DNA from: an uncultured Paracoccaceae bacterium
Lineage (GTDB): Bacteria > Pseudomonadota > Alphaproteobacteria > Rhodobacterales > Rhodobacteraceae
Assembly (NCBI GenBank): GCA_937995865.1
Contig: CALKJA010000016.1
Coordinates: 1-41,012, forward strand
Direction: 5' to 3'
DNA: 41,012 nt
Made by a program: the position numbers and the translations under genes. This document shows, in pieces, positions 35,802 to 41,012 of this stretch (positions within the stretch are counted from its first letter, which is position 1; the number at the start of each line of letters is the position of its first letter). The notes under the pieces are model-generated. The model worked only from the letters and a program-made list of their open reading frames with translations. It was not told where the DNA came from and made no database searches.

Positions 35802-36682
35802 TGCCAGATCAAGGAACGCAAACCCATGCACATGACCCACGCCATGTGCGCGGCGCGCCGGTGCGCAAACGGATATTGAGCGAAGTTGCTGGCTATGTCG
35901 CCGGAGCCAAGGATATCGGGCGGCTTGTCTCAATCATGATCGGTGATACGCCCGAGGTTGCGGTTTATATCCGTGGGCAAGCACGCGCGGCTGAGCAGGT
36001 GGGCCTGCCATTTGATCAACAGGTTTGGCCCGGCGACATCTCACAGGAAAGCTGTAAGCGGCGCATTCAGGACATGAATGATGATCCGGGCGTTCTTGGC
36101 ATTATCCTCCAGCGCCCTGTGCCTGAGCATATCAATGTGCGCTCGCTACAATCGGCGATCCACCCGCTTAAAGATGTGGAGGGCATGAACCCAGCTTCTG
36201 TTGGCAATATTTTGTACAACGACGTCGCGCTTGCGCCCTGTACGGCTGCGGCAGCTGTTGAGTTGATCCGCGAAACCGGCTTGAACATGCGCGGTCTTGA
36301 GGTGGTGATGATCGGCCACTCTGAGATCGTGGGTAAACCGATCGCTGTGATGCTTATGGCCGAAGGCGCGACAGTGACTGTTTGCCATCATATGACGCGC
36401 TCTGTTGCCATGCACTCTCGCCGGGCCGATGTTGTGGTTGTCGCGGTGGGTAAAGCCCATCTGATCGGCCCAGACATGATCAAGCCGGGTGCAGCCGTCA
36501 TAGATATCGGCATCAACCAAACCGAAAACGGCATTGTCGGGGATGTGGATACGCGGGCGGTGACGGATGTTGCGGGTTGGGTCACGCCTGTGCCGGGTGG
36601 GGTTGGGCCGGTGACTGTTGCGATCCTGATGCGGAACGCGACCGTGGCCCACCAAAGGCAAAAGGCAGCGGGCTGGATCTAA
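35801..36682 (+). CDS. FolD paralogue with altered catalytic residues
   Basis: A 293-residue FolD-fold protein. Aligned with the canonical copy upstream, Tyr56 and Gln104 (IILQRPVP) are kept. The catalytic lysine position reads Gln60 (VYIRGQARAAEQVG), the Asp of KDVDG is Glu127 (KDVEG), and the cofactor loop reads IGHSEIVGKP with CHHMT in place of GRS and [13 protein letters not shown] remains. The lysine is needed for cyclohydrolase activity in the family, so this copy is probably dehydrogenase-only, serves another C1 substrate, or is regulatory. It has about ten extra N-terminal residues and is coupled to folD by a TGATG overlap. Confidence 0.88.
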   Translation: MPDQGTQTHAHDPRHVRGAPVRKRILSEVAGYVAGAKDIGRLVSIMIGDTPEVAVYIRGQARAAEQVGLPFDQQVWPGDISQESCKRRIQDMNDDPGVLGIILQRPVPEHINVRSLQSAIHPLKDVEGMNPASVGNILYNDVALAPCTAAAAVELIRETGLNMRGLEVVMIGHSEIVGKPIAVMLMAEGATVTVCHHMTRSVAMHSRRADVVVVAVGKAHLIGPDMIKPGAAVIDIGINQTENGIVGDVDTRAVTDVAGWVTPVPGGVGPVTVAILMRNATVAHQRQKAAGWI

Positions 36683-36750
36683 GCCGAAAACATCTAAAAA
36701 TCGCGGGCTGAGCGTTTTCGAAATCGGTTGAGCGCGCTAGGTATTGATGG

Positions 36751-39204
36751 ATGAAACTTCCCTCGCGCATAGACATGTGGTTCACCGAAAAAGGGTGGCA
36801 GGTGCATCCGCACCAACAAGACATGCTTTTGCGTGCGGCAGATCCTGCCGTATTGCTGATCGCCCCCACTGGTGGCGGAAAAACACTCGCCGGGTTTCTT
36901 CCAACTTTGGCTGAGCTTGCGGACGAACCCCAAAACGGTTTGCATACGATTTATGTGTCTCCTCTCAAGGCGCTAGCGGCGGACATCAAGCGCAACTTGC
37001 GCAGCCCTGTTGATGAGATCGGGCTTGAAATTCGAATCGAAGACCGGACCGGCGACACGTCGCAAACTCAAAAGAAGCGGCAGCGTGTCGATCCTCCCCA
37101 CATCCTTTTGACCACGCCTGAAAGTCTGGCTCTTCTGACCTCATACGCGGATGCGCCGCGCATGTTTCAGGGTGTGCAGCGCGTGATAGTGGATGAGATC
37201 CACGCGCTGAGCGAAAGCAAAAGAGGCGATCAGTTGATGCTGGCCTTGGCAGCGCTGGAAACGATTTGCCCGGGGTTGCGCCGTGTGGGGCTGTCCGCAA
37301 CCGTAGAAGACCCAAAGGCGATCGCACGATTTCTGGCCAAACACCCGGAGCCTTGCGAAATTGTACACGCAGATCCTGGCCCTGCTCCTGACATTCAGAT
37401 TCTGCATTGCGAAGAGTTGCCGCCTTGGTCCGGAGGGGGCGGTAAATACGCAATCCCTGCGATCCTTGAACAAGTGAAGCGTCACAAAACCACGCTGATT
37501 TTCCATAATACACGCGCGCAAGCAGAGCTGTTTTTTCACAATCTCTGGCTTGCCAATGACGATGAGCTGCCCGTTGGGATCCACCACGGATCCTTGGCTC
37601 GCGAACAGCGAGCCAAGGTGGAACAAGCGATGGTTGATGGCGCGTTGCGGGCTATTGTGTGCACCGGCTCGCTTGATTTAGGGATCGATTGGGGGGACGT
37701 CGATCTTGTTATTCAGGTGGGGGCGCCGAAAAATGTCAAGCGGTTGGTGCAACGGATTGGTCGCGCCAATCACAGGTACAACGCGCCATCCAAGGCACTT
37801 CTGGTTCCGGCCAACAGGTTCGAGGTGGTTGAATGCGCCGCCGCGCTTGAGGCCGTAGCTGCTCATGATCTTGATGGTGATGGACGCGGAGCTGGGCCGC
37901 GTGACGTGCTGTGTCAGCATATCCTGATTGCGGCCTGCGCGGGGCCGTTTGACGAGGTCGCTCTTTATGACCAGACGCGTACCGCGGGGGCTTATGCCGG
38001 GCTAACTTGGGAGGCCTTTGAAGATTGCCTCAACTTTTGTGCTACAGGCGGCTACGCGTTGCGCAGCTATGACAAATGGCAACGGCTCAAACAACGTGCC
38101 GATGGGAAGTGGGAGTTGCGCGATCCGCGCGCCGCACAGCGCATCCGGATGAATATTGGTACAATCCAAGATACAGACACCCTCAAAGTGCGCCTGAAGA
38201 ACCGCGCAGGCGGCAAGCCATTGGGTGAGGTAGAAGAAGGGTTTGCCGCGACGCTTACTCCCGGCGATACGTTTTTGATTGGAGGGCAGATCGTGCGCTA
38301 TGAAAACCTGCGCGAGATGACCGTTGAGGTGACTCGTCGCAAAGGGGACAAGCCCAAGATTGCAACCTTTCTGGGCACTAAATTTGCGACATCTACGCAG
38401 CTTTCGCACCGCATTCTCAAGATGTTCCAGCAGGACAGTTGGCCCGCGTTGCCAGAACACACTGCCAGCTGGCTTGCGCTTCAGCGCAGCGTGTCAAAGC
38501 TGCCAGAAGCCGATCGGCTTTTGGTTGAGAGTTTTCCTCATGATGGCCGGGCACAAACGGTTTTTTATGGGTTTGCTGGCCGCAATGCGATGCAGACCTT
38601 AGGTCTGTTGGTGACACAGCGCATGGAGGCAGCAGGGCTTGGTCCCATGGGCTTTGTCGCGACAGACTATGCCACGCTGATCTGGTCGCTCGATAGCGTG
38701 GTAGACCCTGCCCCGCTTCTTTCGCATGAGAACTTGCGCGGTGGGTTGGAAACATGGCTCTCAGGGAATGCTGTGATGAAAAGGACTTTCAAAGCGAGTG
38801 CGGTTATTTCCGGCTTGATTGAAAAGAACCTCCCACAGGCGCGCAAAAGTGGCCGGCAAGCCACCTTCAGCTCGGATATACTCTATGACACACTTCTAAA
38901 ATATGATCCGGATCATGTGATGATGCAGATCACTCGTGAGGAAGCAACGCGCGGGCTTGTTGATTTTGGGCGCATCGAGGAAATGTTAGCACGCATAGAA
39001 GGCCGAATTGACCATCGCATCCTTGAACGTGTGACCCCGCTTGCAGCGCCACTGTTTCTTGAAGCCGGGCGCGTGCCGGTCAAAGGGCTTGCTGAAGAGC
39101 GTTTGATGGCGGAGGAAGTAGAACGGATGATGGCTGTGTCCGGTCTTGATGCGATTGAGCCAACACCCACCAAGCGGTTGGCCGTGCAGCAGTGGAGCCG
39201 CTGA
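36751..39204 (+). CDS. Ligase-associated DEXH-box DNA helicase (Lhr-type)
   Basis: An 817-residue superfamily 2 helicase. Motif I is APTGGGKT (38-45), Ia lies near VSPLKALAADIKRNL, motif II is DEIH (148-151), motif III is GLSATVEDP, and motifs IV-VI include IFHNTRAQAELFF, VCTGSLDLGIDWGDVDLVIQ and QRIGRANHR. The C-terminal half has the extended Lhr-like region. The neighbouring phosphoesterase identifies the ligase-associated branch, which normally accompanies an ATP-dependent DNA ligase and an exonuclease. Neither of those is in the window. The pdeM gene follows. Confidence 0.92.
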   Translation: MKLPSRIDMWFTEKGWQVHPHQQDMLLRAADPAVLLIAPTGGGKTLAGFLPTLAELADEPQNGLHTIYVSPLKALAADIKRNLRSPVDEIGLEIRIEDRTGDTSQTQKKRQRVDPPHILLTTPESLALLTSYADAPRMFQGVQRVIVDEIHALSESKRGDQLMLALAALETICPGLRRVGLSATVEDPKAIARFLAKHPEPCEIVHADPGPAPDIQILHCEELPPWSGGGGKYAIPAILEQVKRHKTTLIFHNTRAQAELFFHNLWLANDDELPVGIHHGSLAREQRAKVEQAMVDGALRAIVCTGSLDLGIDWGDVDLVIQVGAPKNVKRLVQRIGRANHRYNAPSKALLVPANRFEVVECAAALEAVAAHDLDGDGRGAGPRDVLCQHILIAACAGPFDEVALYDQTRTAGAYAGLTWEAFEDCLNFCATGGYALRSYDKWQRLKQRADGKWELRDPRAAQRIRMNIGTIQDTDTLKVRLKNRAGGKPLGEVEEGFAATLTPGDTFLIGGQIVRYENLREMTVEVTRRKGDKPKIATFLGTKFATSTQLSHRILKMFQQDSWPALPEHTASWLALQRSVSKLPEADRLLVESFPHDGRAQTVFYGFAGRNAMQTLGLLVTQRMEAAGLGPMGFVATDYATLIWSLDSVVDPAPLLSHENLRGGLETWLSGNAVMKRTFKASAVISGLIEKNLPQARKSGRQATFSSDILYDTLLKYDPDHVMMQITREEATRGLVDFGRIEEMLARIEGRIDHRILERVTPLAAPLFLEAGRVPVKGLAEERLMAEEVERMMAVSGLDAIEPTPTKRLAVQQWSR

Positions 39205-39308
39205 ATTCCTTTGCACTGAAGTGTAAGTTTGCCGGACGCGGCTCTGAACATGTCTGGGTTAGCGCGAAACTTCTTGCTCTGCGCGTCGCGACGCGCCAAG
39301 CACTGAAC

Positions 39309-39977
39309 ATGAACTCGCATGTCTTTTCCCTTGCTGGGGCCGAACTGGCAGCGCTGCCCTCTGGCGCATTGTGGTGGGGGCACCTGCGTATGTTGGTGGT
39401 AAGTGATTTGCATTTGGGAAAGTCGGACCGTATCGCCCGGCGGTCTGGAGCCATGCTCCCACCTTATGAAACGCGAGACACACTCACGCGGCTAGAAGCA
39501 GATATCCGAGCGACAGGGGCGGCAACAATTGTTTGTCTTGGAGATAGCTTTGACGATTTGGCTGCGGCTGAAAGCCTGGACGAAGTTGAGCGCCTTTGGC
39601 TAACGCGTCTGCAAGCGGGCCGTCGCTGGGTTTGGATCGAAGGCAACCACGATCCCGGCCCGGTTGATTTCGGCGGGACCCATCTGGCCGAACTGCATTC
39701 ACCGCCGATCTCATTTCGCCATATCGCGCGTCCCGGCGCATCTGGTGAAGTAAGCGGTCATTATCATCCCAAGGCGCGGATCAAGGTCCGCGGTCGAAGC
39801 ATATCTCGCGCTTGTTTCTTGTATGATAGTGATCGTGTGATCTTGCCTGCATATGGAACCTATACAGGTGGCTTGCGTGCAGACGACGCGGTGTTGAAGG
39901 ATCTGATGCGGCGCGAAGCATGCGCCGTTATGACCGGATCACAAGTACACGTAATCCCAATGGGGCGTTTTGGCTAA
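39309..39977 (+). CDS. pdeM: Ligase-associated DNA-repair endonuclease PdeM
   Basis: A 222-residue calcineurin-like metallophosphoesterase. The metal-binding motifs are VVSDLHLGKSD (33-35), CLGDSFDD (78-83), EGNHDPG (112-115) and SGHYHPKARI (150-153). The start at 39309 (MNSHVFSLAGAELAALPSGALWW) matches what is usual in this family; an in-frame GTG at 39192 overlapping the helicase end would add 39 unsupported residues. It sits downstream of the helicase, and the two are commonly paired. It ends seven bases from the convergent LytTR gene. Confidence 0.92.
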   Translation: MNSHVFSLAGAELAALPSGALWWGHLRMLVVSDLHLGKSDRIARRSGAMLPPYETRDTLTRLEADIRATGAATIVCLGDSFDDLAAAESLDEVERLWLTRLQAGRRWVWIEGNHDPGPVDFGGTHLAELHSPPISFRHIARPGASGEVSGHYHPKARIKVRGRSISRACFLYDSDRVILPAYGTYTGGLRADDAVLKDLMRREACAVMTGSQVHVIPMGRFG

Positions 39978-39984
39978 CGCTGGA

Positions 39985-40734
39985 TTAGGTCAGTCCGGCA
40001 GCTTCCAGCACTGGCAGATGCGTACGGCTTAGCGGGATGCGCGTTTCGTCCTGAGACACAACATAATGGCGGCCCTTTTCGCGTATTATTTCTGAGATTG
40101 CAGTCCGGGCGATCCAATGGGACCTGTGCGTCAAAAACCCTTCCACGCCGTCCATTTCTGTTATGGCATCAGACAGGCGCATCCGCACTTCGTACCGGCC
40201 GCATTCTGTCGTGATCTCTACCATATGATTTTTGCCTGACAGACGCAGAACACGGCCCGTCACGCCATCTGGAAGACGCTTCAACAGCCGCGGCTGCCTC
40301 TCAGTTTTGAGCTCTGTCTCTTCGCCCGACGCTACTGCCAATCGAGCGAAAGTAACCACAGCACTCAACGCATAGCAGGCCAGGAACGCATGAAGAAATG
40401 CGATTGGCATTGGAGTGTCGACAAACACAAGCCAATCAAGCCCGGGATATAGGATCGCGGTTATTATAGCCGGCATAATAATCAAACGCCGAATCTCACG
40501 CTCACGAAAGCCAAGAGACGGGAAGAATGCATCGACAAATGACATTTCAATTGCAATGAGGAGGAGGCCCAAAGCCAAAATCCCAAACCATAGAAATAGC
40601 CGCGTTGTGAGATCAAATTGCACAAAGGTGCCAAAGGGCCCCATATAGGCGGCGAGCGTGGACCCGCTTACCCAAATCATTAGGTTCTGCGCATTTGAAA
40701 GTCGTTTGATAGCGTAACCAATAAAACTGGGCAT
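39985..40734 (-). CDS. Membrane-anchored LytTR-family regulator
   Basis: A 249-residue protein with four hydrophobic helices (about residues 17-37, 47-67, 83-103 and 108-132) and a C-terminal LytTR DNA-binding domain (about 155-245). The domain shows RVLRLSGKNHMVEITTECGRYEVRMRLSDAI, then THRSHWIARTAISEI and the terminal RIPLSRTHLPVLEAAGL. LytTR domains bind direct repeats upstream of target genes. Here the sensor part is membrane-embedded rather than a receiver domain, suggesting it senses a membrane or envelope signal. GAGGA lies six bases before the ATG. No target site is obvious nearby. Confidence 0.88.
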   Translation of the reverse strand: MPSFIGYAIKRLSNAQNLMIWVSGSTLAAYMGPFGTFVQFDLTTRLFLWFGILALGLLLIAIEMSFVDAFFPSLGFREREIRRLIIMPAIITAILYPGLDWLVFVDTPMPIAFLHAFLACYALSAVVTFARLAVASGEETELKTERQPRLLKRLPDGVTGRVLRLSGKNHMVEITTECGRYEVRMRLSDAITEMDGVEGFLTHRSHWIARTAISEIIREKGRHYVVSQDETRIPLSRTHLPVLEAAGLT

Positions 40735-40835
40735 ATGTATCCTCGGGTGCGGTCCTACTTTACCTTACCGATGCCATTGTTCAACTGCCTGCGCGGCCAG
40801 ACAGATTCATTTCACGCAACGTTTTTGCAAGTTTT

Positions 40836-41012
40836 AGTGTGCAATCTCTTCTTCTTGAACGAACATGTTGGCCCAAGCGCGTTCAATAAGAGCCGGTGAC
40901 ATCTGGTACGGAATCCCCTCAAATTCACAGATTGAGATCATTTGATCGATAAGGAACACGGGCTGATAGTTTGCGTATATATTGTCGATTTCGGGGTATT
41001 TCTCACCCAACA
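40836..41012 (-). CDS. C-terminal end of an unrecognised protein
   Basis: The last part of the window can be read on the minus strand as the end of a protein (segments such as YPEIDNIYANYQPVFLIDQM, ISICEFEGIPYQMSPALIER and AWANMFVQEEE), finishing in a stop near 40836. The tail is acidic and soluble-looking, and I do not recognise it. The frame near the stop is the least certain part. The start lies outside the window. Confidence 0.45.

Noticed and set aside
39192..39308. Upstream GTG start for pdeM overlapping the helicase gene
   Set aside because: The added residues do not match the family N-terminus, and the usual start motif begins at 39309.
1..41012. tRNA or rRNA genes, prophage, integrase, transposase or other mobile-element genes
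   Set aside because: None was seen. The gene order is housekeeping-like throughout and no insertion-sequence ends were recognised.

Overview
The window reads as ordinary chromosome of an alphaproteobacterium of the order Rhodobacterales, most likely a marine Roseobacter-type organism. The grounds are gene order and protein style: an ihfB end followed by a LapA-like membrane gene and trpF; msrA beside prmA; ruvC-ruvA-ruvB upstream of ybgC-tolQ-tolR-tolA-tolB-pal-cpoB-tilS-ftsH; and fhs with two folD genes. Genes are tightly packed with many ATGA or TGATG stop/start overlaps. I see no rRNA, tRNA, CRISPR array, prophage or insertion sequence.

Layout. 1-2.9 kb (+): ihfB end, a LapA-like gene, trpF, a 76-aa gene, then trpB after three consecutive perfect hairpins. 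2.9-6.3 kb (-): pth, a DUF2332 protein, a serine hydrolase and a DUF2237 protein. 6.5-7.6 kb (+): a Tat-exported, degenerate intradiol-dioxygenase-like protein and a four-histidine membrane cytochrome whose 5' end is a 10-bp tandem repeat. 7.7-9.6 kb (-): rplY with a leader hairpin, and an MFS transporter. 9.8-15.2 kb: an MFS transporter (+), an FMN hydroxy-acid oxidase (-), then (+) a Tat-exported nitroreductase, a MarR regulator and a further MFS transporter. The oxidase/nitroreductase divergent region carries a very regular operator-like array. 15.4-17.4 kb (+): msrA, prmA and a small membrane protein. 17.4-17.8 kb (-): a DUF1127 gene with a possible 3'-UTR small RNA.

18.1-30.3 kb (+) is a housekeeping run: Holliday-junction resolution (RuvCAB), three small genes ending in ybgC, the Tol-Pal envelope system, tRNA-Ile lysidine synthase and the FtsH protease, closed by a strong terminator. 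30.3-31.7 kb (+): an endonuclease/exonuclease/phosphatase-family protein and a MOSC protein. 32.1-36.7 kb (+) is a C1-folate cluster: fhs, a small secreted protein, an OsmC protein, a canonical folD and, overlapping it, a second folD-like gene with altered catalytic residues. 36.8-40.0 kb (+): the Lhr-type helicase and the PdeM nuclease of the ligase-associated DNA-repair set, without the ligase. A membrane-anchored LytTR regulator (-) and the end of an unrecognised gene (-) close the window.

Most genes are conventional. The points worth a second look are mainly regulatory: the GTTC/GAAC array near 12.27 kb, the decamer repeat at 7.0 kb, the trpF-trpB hairpins, an intergenic repeat family present three times, hairpins over or before the start sites of an MFS gene, rplY and fhs, and the possible DUF1127 3'-UTR RNA. 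The main protein-level finding is the second FolD, which lacks the catalytic lysine.
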